Source: Staphylococcus borealis (GTDB lineage Bacteria > Bacillota > Bacilli > Staphylococcales > Staphylococcaceae). From it: a stretch of DNA of 64,000 bases. Below the pieces are notes generated by a model. It was not told the DNA's origin. It was given only the letters and a program-made list of their open reading frames with translations, and did not search any database. The stretch lies in assembly GCF_001224225.1 (NCBI RefSeq), contig NZ_CUEE01000006.1:62001-126000 (forward strand). The letters run 5' to 3'. Shown in pieces: positions 53,618 to 61,725 of the stretch. Position numbers and translations under genes: made by a program. Each line of letters opens with the position of its first letter. Position 1 is the first letter of the stretch.

Positions 53618-56251
53618 TTACATATTTAAAATTGTCTGATCACTAATCATAGTTAAATCGATATTTATATCATTAGAATTAATCACTTCACTCTTATGCA
53701 CTACTAATAATTCTTGTACAAAGTTACGAGCCCATCTACCATTTGATTTTTTCTCGTCGTCTAACTCACTATATTTATTTTCAACTACTTCTCTTAATAA
53801 TTTTTCATCAAAAATCCATTGGTCCTTAGTTAAGGCTAAAATCACAATGTCAGCTACTTCTTTAGGCGCATAATCATCAAAATGAATTTTATAAGGAATT
53901 CTAGATTGTAGTCCTTCATTAGATTCTAAAAAACGTTCCATATCATTTTCATAACCTGCAAAAATTGCAATAAATTTCCCACGTTTATTTTCTAATTCTG
54001 TAATAAGTGTCTCTATAGCTTGAATACCGAAGTCATTACTTGATTTTTCCTTAGGCATCAATTGGTAAGCTTCATCAATAAATAACACACCACCTAATGA
54101 TTGTTCTACTATTCTTTTAGTATTTTTTTCAGTATGCCCAATGTAGCTACCAACCATTTCACTGCGTTCAGTTTCGATTAAATGACCTTTAGAAAGTATC
54201 CCAAGTTGACCAAATACTTTAGCTAACAATCTCGCCACTGTTGTTTTACCTGTTCCAGGTGATCCTGTAAAAATCATATGGTAATTGCTCGTACTAATTG
54301 ATTTACCTTGTTTTTCTAGCATTTGATTAAATTTCACTTCATTTACTATAGCATTGACATGTGTTTTAACATTCTGTAAACCTACTAAATTATTTAATTC
54401 ATTTAATAATGATTGTAAAGTCTCCTTATCTTCATTTGTTTGTCTATTGAAAATTTCAAAATCTTCATTATTGATAGTAATTAGCACTTGATTATCAAGA
54501 TATTCTCCACTTTCAGAAATACGTTGCATTTGTTGCATTGTTAATTTCTCATTAAAGTTACGAACCCATCTACCATTACTATTATCAAAATTAAATTTAT
54601 ATTCACTATCCATGACTTTCTCATATTTACTAGAGTCAAATTCATATCCTTTATCAATTAAATCCTTACTTCCTATTGCATATAATTCATCGAAGTTATA
54701 ATCATCGAAATTAAAAGTGTTCGGAATTCTGGATGACAATCCTGGGTTAGAGTTTATAAAATCAACCATTTCATTGGTATATCCTGCAAATATTATCATA
54801 ATTTCTTCTCTATAATCTTCCATATACTTAAGAATTACATCAATAGCTTCTTGTCCTGTACCTTTATCGCCTTCATTATTTACTAATGTGTAAGCTTCAT
54901 CGATAAATAACACACCATTTTTAGCTTTTTCCAATATTTCAAAAGTTTGAGTAGCAGTTCTTCCAACGAATTCAGAAACTAAATCTTGTCTTGATACTTC
55001 AATAAAGTTATCACTTTCAATTACGCCTTCTTCATACAGAGCTCTTGCAATTAATCTGGCTACTGTCGTTTTACCTGTTCCTGGATTACCAACAAACATA
55101 GAATGCATTGATGGTAAACTTTGTTGAAGACCTCTTTCTTTTTTTATTTTATTTATTCTAGCAACATTTATAAACTGTTTGGTAGCTTCTTTTACTTTTT
55201 CTAAACCAATAAGTTCATTTAATTTATCTATTGCTTTACTTTCATTTTGATTATTTTTCTCAAAACGATTTGTCTCTTCTTCATTTTCTGCATAGTCCGC
55301 TTCTAGGAGATTCTCTGCTTCTTCATATTCTTTTATAGAAAGTTCAGCAACATCTTCATTAAAATCATATTCTAAGTCACTATAACCATGAGTTTGCATT
55401 ATTTGATTAGTTGTTTCTGCTTCTATCAAATCATTTATTTGCGTTTGCTCATCACGGTTAATTATGTGTAGTTCTTCACCGATTGCGTCAGAAAAATCGT
55501 CTATTTCCACGGTAAATCCACCTATACTATTTGTATTAACTTTATTGATTGAAAGATAACTCTCGCTTAATTGCGCGAATGATTTACCTGAAATAATGTT
55601 TAAATTTTCTATAGTAAGTTGACCTTTATCTCTAGCACATATATCATATTCAAAATTTTCATTTTCTATATATAAATCATTAGCAAAAACTTGTGCTTCT
55701 TTTATAGCTGATATAAATCCAACAATTAGCGTGTTTTTTATTTTAGTACATGAGTAGTCAGACGTTCTCATACCCATTATCAATGAATTCGCAACAAAAG
55801 CTTTGGAGTTACCTAGATAAATTCCGCCTTGTTCTTTTTCAATTTTAGTCTCTATCGTTACACTATTTAATGTTATATAATTATTTTCTTTAGCAAAAAA
55901 CGCTACTTTATTGTCATTTCCTTTTACAATTACATTATTTAACTGTACATTACTATTGTTGATTGATAATGCATTTTTATCTAATTTAGATGCATCGATA
56001 GTTAAGTTCTCAAAAATAACATCACTATTTTCAATGTCAAAAGTTGTTTCTAAACTTGTTTCTTCAGGTGAGGACTCTCCTCGAAATTTTATGTTAATAT
56101 CTTCCAATGAAATTCCATCATGGCAACGATGTACGTCATTTTTAAGGCTATCAAATACTACCACATCGTTATTTCTAGCTAAACCATCTTGAAGCATTTT
56201 TTCTAAGCTCACTTTTCTAAAACCTTTACCCACAAGTATTGGTTTCTTCAT
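53618..56251 (-). CDS. Beta-helix plus tandem CbbX/SpoVK-type AAA+ ATPase
   Basis: 877 residues. Residues about 1-270 have short repeating strands rich in Asn, Ile and Val (ALSINNSNVQLNNVIVKGND, LTIENLNIISG) suggesting a right-handed beta-helix. An acidic linker at 280-335 follows. Two AAA+ modules of the CbbX/SpoVK/EccA class come next: Walker A GNPGTGKTTVARL and GSPGTGKTTVARL, Walker B GVLFIDEAYTL and GVLFIDEAYQL, each closed by a SNGRW(V/A)RNF sensor-2-like segment. Both modules keep the catalytic residues. It probably remodels a protein partner recognised by the beta-helix. The ATG at 56251 follows GGAG. The partner gene lies 12 bp upstream. Confidence 0.85.
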   Translation of the reverse strand: MKKPILVGKGFRKVSLEKMLQDGLARNNDVVVFDSLKNDVHRCHDGISLEDINIKFRGESSPEETSLETTFDIENSDVIFENLTIDASKLDKNALSINNSNVQLNNVIVKGNDNKVAFFAKENNYITLNSVTIETKIEKEQGGIYLGNSKAFVANSLIMGMRTSDYSCTKIKNTLIVGFISAIKEAQVFANDLYIENENFEYDICARDKGQLTIENLNIISGKSFAQLSESYLSINKVNTNSIGGFTVEIDDFSDAIGEELHIINRDEQTQINDLIEAETTNQIMQTHGYSDLEYDFNEDVAELSIKEYEEAENLLEADYAENEEETNRFEKNNQNESKAIDKLNELIGLEKVKEATKQFINVARINKIKKERGLQQSLPSMHSMFVGNPGTGKTTVARLIARALYEEGVIESDNFIEVSRQDLVSEFVGRTATQTFEILEKAKNGVLFIDEAYTLVNNEGDKGTGQEAIDVILKYMEDYREEIMIIFAGYTNEMVDFINSNPGLSSRIPNTFNFDDYNFDELYAIGSKDLIDKGYEFDSSKYEKVMDSEYKFNFDNSNGRWVRNFNEKLTMQQMQRISESGEYLDNQVLITINNEDFEIFNRQTNEDKETLQSLLNELNNLVGLQNVKTHVNAIVNEVKFNQMLEKQGKSISTSNYHMIFTGSPGTGKTTVARLLAKVFGQLGILSKGHLIETERSEMVGSYIGHTEKNTKRIVEQSLGGVLFIDEAYQLMPKEKSSNDFGIQAIETLITELENKRGKFIAIFAGYENDMERFLESNEGLQSRIPYKIHFDDYAPKEVADIVILALTKDQWIFDEKLLREVVENKYSELDDEKKSNGRWARNFVQELLVVHKSEVINSNDINIDLTMISDQTILNM

Positions 56252-56263
56252 TATCAATAACTC

Positions 56264-56920
56264 CTATCCTAATTTTTTTGCTAATACATATAAATAAATA
56301 AGCGCAACAATCCCTAAAATAAACGAATAATTCCAAACGAATAGTAAAAAGACATATTTTATCACAATTTTTATAGTTGCAAATATACAACCTATGCGAT
56401 CTATGTCATCGATATAACTCGATTTATCAATAATTTTTCTGACAAAATGATCAACTACACACATAATGAATGGAAATAAAAGAAAATTTAAAATTAATAT
56501 TACCCTACTCATTTGTACTTCTAACCAAGCTACATATAAGCAAAAAACTAAGATAGAAATAAAATATCTTCTTACCCATTCCTCCTTATTATCAAGTTTA
56601 AAAATATTCATAACTTTATTTTTAAGGTTAGTATTTACTTTGTTTGAACCCGCTCCAAACTGGCTATTATTTCCTTTATTATGTATATCACCAGTATTTA
56701 CTGCATTGGAAGCTGCTCCAAATTGTACTGTAAACTCTTTTTCATCTTCTTTATTCTCAGTATCTTTATATTGCTGATTTCCTGCTCCAAATTGTTTTCT
56801 TAAATCACTAACATCTTTTTCATCATCTTTATTAATACTATCTTCTTTTAGGGTTTTTCCACAATTAGGGCAAAAACTTTGTAATCCATTTACTTTTTCT
56901 CCACAATCATTACATTTCAA
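56264..56920 (-). CDS. Zinc-ribbon membrane protein with QFGAG repeats
   Basis: 218 residues. Zinc ribbon at residues 3-21 (CNDCG ... FCPNCGK), then three spaced repeats QFGAGNQ, QFGAASN and QFGAGSN (about residues 44-95) in a disordered N/K/D-rich stretch. Three to four membrane helices follow from residue 118 to the end. The start is a TTG at 56920 behind GAGGA. It precedes the double-AAA+ gene by 12 bp, so both are one unit; the repeats may be the ligand that the ATPase acts on. No family name is known to me. Confidence 0.78.
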   Translation of the reverse strand: MKCNDCGEKVNGLQSFCPNCGKTLKEDSINKDDEKDVSDLRKQFGAGNQQYKDTENKEDEKEFTVQFGAASNAVNTGDIHNKGNNSQFGAGSNKVNTNLKNKVMNIFKLDNKEEWVRRYFISILVFCLYVAWLEVQMSRVILILNFLLFPFIMCVVDHFVRKIIDKSSYIDDIDRIGCIFATIKIVIKYVFLLFVWNYSFILGIVALIYLYVLAKKLG

Positions 56921-57028
56921 TATTAAATCCTCACTTATATTTTAGATACTTTTTAATTTATAACGATATTTATTTATTTGTATATAATTTTAATAAAATA
57001 ATTAGTTTTTGTCATCAAAGTATTAAAA

Positions 57029-57077
57029 AGCTCTCTTCAAAGTTATCATTTTTTAAATGGCTACTTTGAAGAGAGCT
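57029..57077 (-). terminator. Terminator of the signal peptidase gene
   Basis: AGCTCTCTTCAAAG pairs with CTTTGAAGAGAGCT. On the minus strand the stem ends in TTTTTAATAC. Confidence 0.85.
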
Positions 57078-57102
57078 ATATATTAACAATTTCTATTTTT
57101 AT

Positions 57103-57678
57103 TTACTCGAATGTACCTGGGTTAAAGCCAGCTTCCCATTTATTAAATGGCCAATATCTTAATACAACTTTACCCACAAGTTGATCTTTATCTACTAAAC
57201 CAACTTCAGCGAAACGGCTATCTATACTATTTTGTCTGTTATCACCTAAAACTAAATATTTATCTTTAGGGATTTTGTTCTTACCGTCAGCACCATTCAC
57301 TTGGCTTGTCTTAAATGTACCAGTTAAATACTTACCTTGTTTGTGTTTCTTATTATAATCTAAATACGGCTCTGATACCTTTTTGTCATTCACATACAAT
57401 TGATCACCTTTGTACTCTACTTTATCACCAGGCGTACCAATCACACGTTTAATAAAATCACGTTGTGCATCTTCATGGAAGACAACAACATCACCATTAT
57501 CAATGTGATTCAATGTTTTAGAAATTTTACTTACAATCACTTTATTTCTATCTTGAAAAGTTGGATACATCGACGACCCTGATACTGTGTATGATGTGCC
57601 GATAAATTTTAATACAATACCTACAATTAAAAGTGCGCCACCAATGGCTACAATCCATTCAATTATCTCTTTTTTCAA
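57103..57678 (-). CDS. Type I signal peptidase (SpsB-like)
   Basis: 191 residues, the length of S. aureus SpsB. One N-terminal membrane helix, then the catalytic serine in SGSSMYPTF (about residue 36) and the general-base lysine in DFIKRVIGTPGD. The conserved LGDNRQNSIDSR box is also present. It cuts signal peptides of exported proteins outside the membrane. It is alone here, without the inactive SpsA partner, so it may be a second, dedicated peptidase; the neighbouring surface protein is a possible client. Confidence 0.93.
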   Translation of the reverse strand: MKKEIIEWIVAIGGALLIVGIVLKFIGTSYTVSGSSMYPTFQDRNKVIVSKISKTLNHIDNGDVVVFHEDAQRDFIKRVIGTPGDKVEYKGDQLYVNDKKVSEPYLDYNKKHKQGKYLTGTFKTSQVNGADGKNKIPKDKYLVLGDNRQNSIDSRFAEVGLVDKDQLVGKVVLRYWPFNKWEAGFNPGTFE

Positions 57679-58035
57679 TTAAACCCCGCCTATCATCTTT
57701 TATAAACATAACTTACTTTATCACAAAATCATTGCAAAGTCGTTTCACTCATCTTTAAATCCGATAACGATATTACCCTCAAGTTCTTACTAAAGACACC
57801 GCATGCTATCATGAGGTCTTCTCTAACATATTGTTAGCCTCATCGTAACAAACCTCTTAGAACATTACTATTCAAGTTATCACATTTAAGTGTGCCTTCT
57901 CACTTTTATTTTCAAAAATAAAGTCAATCTTTCATATTCGTAAGAAATAACAGCGACTTTGTAAGGTTAGATAAAGGCAGTACTGACGCAATCTTCCTAC
58001 AATTATAAGTGTAATAGAAATAAGGAGTGATGATA
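57679..58035. other. Divergent intergenic region between signal peptidase and yxeA-vra genes
   Basis: It should contain both promoters. A TATAAG at about 58003-58010 could be the -10 box for the plus-strand operon. No reading frame or strong terminator is seen. Confidence 0.4.
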
Positions 58036-58437
58036 TTGAAAACCTTAAGAAATACAGTCATTGCAGTCATTACTATTGCAATTGTCTTAATTGGAGGATT
58101 ATTTGGATTAGATGCCTATTCCAATCAACACCCTAACAATCATGCAGTCAATGATTGGAATAAATTGAACCCCGTAGCACCAACATATAACTATTATGTT
58201 AAGACACAAAAACCATCAAACGTAGAAGTCGTTGATAAGGAAAAAGACTTCTATATCTACCATTACAACCAAACAGGTTACACCAAAGACGGTAAAGCTA
58301 AAAAGATTGATTATACAGCATCTAAAAAATTAAAAACGAATCATTACCTAGTTGTAAGTGAGAAATCTCACACTATTACATCTTATGAAGAAATCAAACA
58401 ATCAGAAATTCCAACTCAAGCAAAAGAAAAATTATAA
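58036..58437 (+). CDS. YxeA family protein
   Basis: 133 residues. An N-terminal membrane helix or uncleaved signal (TVIAVITIAIVLIGGLFGL) is followed by a small beta-rich extracellular domain (YYVKTQKPSNVEVV, KDFYIYHYNQTGYT, KTNHYLVV). In B. subtilis yxeA lies beside the BceAB-like YxdLM transporter, the same association as here. The role is unknown. The TTG at 58036 is preferred because AAGGAG lies eight bases before it and upstream starts overlap that site. Confidence 0.8.
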   Translation: MKTLRNTVIAVITIAIVLIGGLFGLDAYSNQHPNNHAVNDWNKLNPVAPTYNYYVKTQKPSNVEVVDKEKDFYIYHYNQTGYTKDGKAKKIDYTASKKLKTNHYLVVSEKSHTITSYEEIKQSEIPTQAKEKL

Positions 58438-58460
58438 AACGAACAAGGAGTGCGATGGAC

Positions 58461-59219
58461 ATGCCAATTTTAAACGTCAATCATTTATCAAAAGTATATG
58501 GAAATAAACAAAAATATAAAGCGCTAAACGACATTAACTTTTCAGTGGACAAAGGAGAATTCGTCGCCATAATGGGCCCTTCTGGTTCAGGAAAGACGAC
58601 GTTACTCAACGTCATTAGTTCGATCGATAGTATTTCTGGAGGAACTGTCGAAGTAAGTGGCAATGAAATTAATAAGCTAAAGGACAAACAATTAGCACAA
58701 TTTCGCAAAAAAGAACTCGGATTTATCTTCCAAGATTACAGTGTGTTACCGACATTAACCGTAAAAGAAAATATCATGTTGCCGTTATCTGTTCAAAAAG
58801 TGAATAAAGATGAAATGGAACACAATTATAAAGAAGTAACGGAAGCCCTCGGTATTTATGATTTAAGTAATAAATATCCAAGTGAAATATCAGGTGGTCA
58901 ACAACAACGTACAGCAGCAGCACGTGCTTTCGTTCATAAACCATCGATTATCTTTGCGGATGAACCAACTGGCGCACTTGATTCGAAAAGTGCGCAAGAC
59001 TTACTCAATCGTCTTGAAGAAATGAATGCACAATTCGATAGTACTATTATTATGGTAACCCATGATCCATCCGCTGCAAGCTTTGCACAGCGTGTCATTA
59101 TGTTGAAAGATGGACATATTCATTCAGAAATCCACCAAGAACATAAGTCAAAACGTGAATTTTATGATGAAATTATCAAATTACAGTCTGCCTTAGGTGG
59201 TGTCGCAAATGACATTTAA
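58461..59219 (+). CDS. vraD: ABC transporter ATPase, VraD/BceA type
   Basis: 252 residues. Walker A GPSGSGKTTLLN, signature SGGQQQRTAAARA and Walker B IIFADEPTGALDS are complete. The close relatives are the BceA/VraD proteins, which with a large permease remove peptide antibiotics such as bacitracin or nisin from their lipid targets. The ATG at 58461 gives the family start MPILNVNHLSK; an ATG at 58455 is also possible. It overlaps vraE by 11 bases. Confidence 0.9.
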   Translation: MPILNVNHLSKVYGNKQKYKALNDINFSVDKGEFVAIMGPSGSGKTTLLNVISSIDSISGGTVEVSGNEINKLKDKQLAQFRKKELGFIFQDYSVLPTLTVKENIMLPLSVQKVNKDEMEHNYKEVTEALGIYDLSNKYPSEISGGQQQRTAAARAFVHKPSIIFADEPTGALDSKSAQDLLNRLEEMNAQFDSTIIMVTHDPSAASFAQRVIMLKDGHIHSEIHQEHKSKREFYDEIIKLQSALGGVANDI

Positions 59220-61092
59220 TCAGATTACACTCAAAAATTTAAAAAGTAATTTTAAAAATTATGCACTATATCTCTTTTCATTAATCTTTAGTATTATTTT
59301 ATACTTTAGCTTTGTCACTTTGCAGTATACGCATAGTATCAATAACGGTGGTTCTCCAAAAGTGATACAAGAGGGTGCTAAAGTAGGCGCAGTGTTCCTA
59401 TTTATTACAATTATCATTTTCTTAATGTATGCGAACCAATTGTTTATTAAACGTCGAACACGTGAATTTGCATTATTTCAACTCATCGGTTTAACACGAC
59501 AAAATATTTTACGAATGCTAGCAATTGAACAGCTTACTTTCTTTATTTTCACAGGTATCATAGGTATTTTAGTAGGCATTGTTGGTTCCGAACTTTTACT
59601 TAATATTCTAGTGAAAATGATGCACCTGAAAGTAGACGTGTCGATAGGATTTGAATTACCTGCATTAATTCAAACAATAGTAATGCTTGTACTCGCATTT
59701 ATCTTGATTATGTTTCAGAACTACCTTTTTCTAAAAAGAAGAACGATACTGTCTATGATGAAAGATAGTACAAAATCAGAAGCGACTAAATCAAAAATTA
59801 CTGTTCCTGAACTTATTGCCGGTATTCTAGGCATTGTCATGATTATCTTAGGCTATTACATCTCCACTGAAATGTTTGGCAAATTCCAAGGATTAACGAT
59901 GGCCTTAGTAACACCTTTTCTCATTTTATTTCTAACTGTTGTAGGGGCGTATCTATTCTTTAGAAGTTCAGTATCTATCATATTTAAATCTCTGAAAAAA
60001 TCAAAACATGGTCGTGTTTCAATTACAGATGTTGTATTTACATCATCTATTATGCACCGCATGAAGAAAAATGCGATGTCACTAACAATTATCGCGATTA
60101 TTTCAGCAATAACGGTAACGATTCTATGTTTTGGTGCAATTAGTAAAGCCAATACGGATTATATGATTCAAACATCATCTCCTCAAGACATTAACTTTAC
60201 TAAATCGCAATCAGCTCAAAAATATGAGCAATTATTAAAACAACATCATATTCAATATGACACTATAACATTAGAGGGAAGTAATACGAAACTGCTCAAA
60301 AATGATGTGTTAAAAAGTAAAACATCTAACGGTATACAAAATGCTGGTGTCATTGTTATGTCAGATGCGCAAATCAAAGGTAACCATGCTACAATTACGA
60401 ACACACAAGGTCCACTGTCAGGTATGGTAAGTGTTCATACAGATAATGATATGACACTTCAAGGCCAACAGAAAGTGACATTACTTGTAAATCAAAATAA
60501 TGACAATGAAGTCATCCCATCAAATGTGTCTATAGGTGGTCCCGTATTAAAAGTGAGTCCAGACGTTTACAATAAATTGAAACTGAAAGATCAATTATTA
60601 CATCATTATGGTTTCGATATTAAACAGCACCAAGACATATCAAAAGCGGAAAAATTAGCTAAAAAAGTGAGTCCAACTGTAGCGCTGAAAAGCGATACAA
60701 AACAAATGCTTGATGAAAGTAACGGTATTTTAATGTTTGTGACTTCATTCTTAGGACTAGCATTCCTAATCGCAGCTGGATGCATTATTTATATTAAACA
60801 AATGGACGAAACTGAAGATGAAATTAACAATTACCGTATCTTAAGACGTATCGGTTTCACACATACTGATATGACGAAAGGTTTGGCCTTAAAGATATTA
60901 TTCAACTTTGGTTTACCTTTAATTATTGCGTTACTACACGCCTTATTTGCAGCACTAGTATTTATGAAACTGATGGGAGAATTTTCTCCAACACCAATTA
61001 TCATTGTGATGATTGTGTATTCACTTGTGTATCTTATCTTTGCTGTGATATCGTTTGTTCACGCAAATCGAATTGTAAAACACGCTATATAA
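59209..61092 (+). CDS. vraE: ABC transporter permease, VraE/BceB type
   Basis: 627 residues. Ten membrane helices are arranged as two FtsX-like parts, with a large extracellular domain between helices 7 and 8 (about residues 315-515), the hallmark of BceB-type permeases that sense the peptide. FALFQLIGLTRQNILRML is the family loop. Paired with VraD. No BceRS-type two-component system is adjacent, so control must come from elsewhere. Confidence 0.9.
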   Translation: MTFNQITLKNLKSNFKNYALYLFSLIFSIILYFSFVTLQYTHSINNGGSPKVIQEGAKVGAVFLFITIIIFLMYANQLFIKRRTREFALFQLIGLTRQNILRMLAIEQLTFFIFTGIIGILVGIVGSELLLNILVKMMHLKVDVSIGFELPALIQTIVMLVLAFILIMFQNYLFLKRRTILSMMKDSTKSEATKSKITVPELIAGILGIVMIILGYYISTEMFGKFQGLTMALVTPFLILFLTVVGAYLFFRSSVSIIFKSLKKSKHGRVSITDVVFTSSIMHRMKKNAMSLTIIAIISAITVTILCFGAISKANTDYMIQTSSPQDINFTKSQSAQKYEQLLKQHHIQYDTITLEGSNTKLLKNDVLKSKTSNGIQNAGVIVMSDAQIKGNHATITNTQGPLSGMVSVHTDNDMTLQGQQKVTLLVNQNNDNEVIPSNVSIGGPVLKVSPDVYNKLKLKDQLLHHYGFDIKQHQDISKAEKLAKKVSPTVALKSDTKQMLDESNGILMFVTSFLGLAFLIAAGCIIYIKQMDETEDEINNYRILRRIGFTHTDMTKGLALKILFNFGLPLIIALLHALFAALVFMKLMGEFSPTPIIIVMIVYSLVYLIFAVISFVHANRIVKHAI

Positions 61093-61118
61093 TAATTAAG
61101 AAGAAAGGATGTTTTTAA

Positions 61119-61313
61119 ATGAATATTAAAGAATTAATTCGTAAATCTTATGAGGATTTATTAAGTTTAAAAGTCAACTGGTTTAATGGCCTAATGTTAG
61201 TACTTATCGTCTTTGTCTTGAGTAGTATTGCAACACCATTTATTGGAGTGCCGGTAGGCTTACTTGGTGGCGGTTATCTCTTGAAACGTTATGAAGAAAA
61301 ACAAGACAACTGA
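61119..61313 (+). CDS. vraH: VraH-like small membrane protein
   Basis: 64 residues. A short N-terminal amphipathic stretch (KELIRKSYEDLLSLKVNWFNG), one membrane helix with LVLIVFVLSSIATPFIG, and a glycine-rich GLLGGGYLLKRYEEK end. Position behind vraDE and general layout match S. aureus VraH, which is needed with VraDE for high-level resistance to gallidermin and daptomycin. The start follows AAGAAAGGA. Confidence 0.8.
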   Translation: MNIKELIRKSYEDLLSLKVNWFNGLMLVLIVFVLSSIATPFIGVPVGLLGGGYLLKRYEEKQDN

Positions 61314-61337
61314 TAGTCAATTGCAAAGTAGATTGGA

Positions 61338-61605
61338 ATGGGAGTGGGACATAAATAATATGATGGTGCTATTTTGCAAATTCGCAGTAGCTGACTGAAC
61401 TGAAAATGCGCTTAAACCAAGCTTTTCTCAGTTCTAGTCATCCTTGCGGGCGGGGCCCCAGCAAAGAGAATTTCATCAAGAAATTCTACAAGCAAAGCAA
61501 GCTGGGAGTCGGGGCCCCAACACAAAAAATCACGAAAGTGATTTTACAAGCAAAGCAAGTTGGGGTGACGACGAATTTAAAAAGAATTCTGTCCCACTCC
61601 CTACT
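61338..61605 (-). repeat. STAR-like element, copy 6, reverse orientation, long form
   Basis: Opens GGGAGTGGGACATAAATAATATGATGG, then carries the reverse hairpin module (AACTGAAAATG ... TTCTCAGTT). Two GGGGCCCC(A) units with the intervening AATCACGAAAGTGATTT dyad follow, and it closes GAATTCTGTCCCACTCCC. The two ends are perfectly complementary over 10 bases (GGGAGTGGGA/TCCCACTCCC). Reading frames inside it are not genes. Confidence 0.85.
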
Positions 61606-61725
61606 CCTTTTTGCTATGTATTTTAATAATTATAACCTTTTTGTTTTAATATTGTTTTTTATTTTATATATTTTATAATTAAATTAACAGATATATTTAA
61701 TTCATCTAAGAAAGGACATCAAGAA

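Noticed and set aside
61406..61678. 90-codon plus-strand ORF after vraH
   Set aside because: Made of STAR-like repeat sequence in reverse orientation; no ribosome-binding site or conserved domain.
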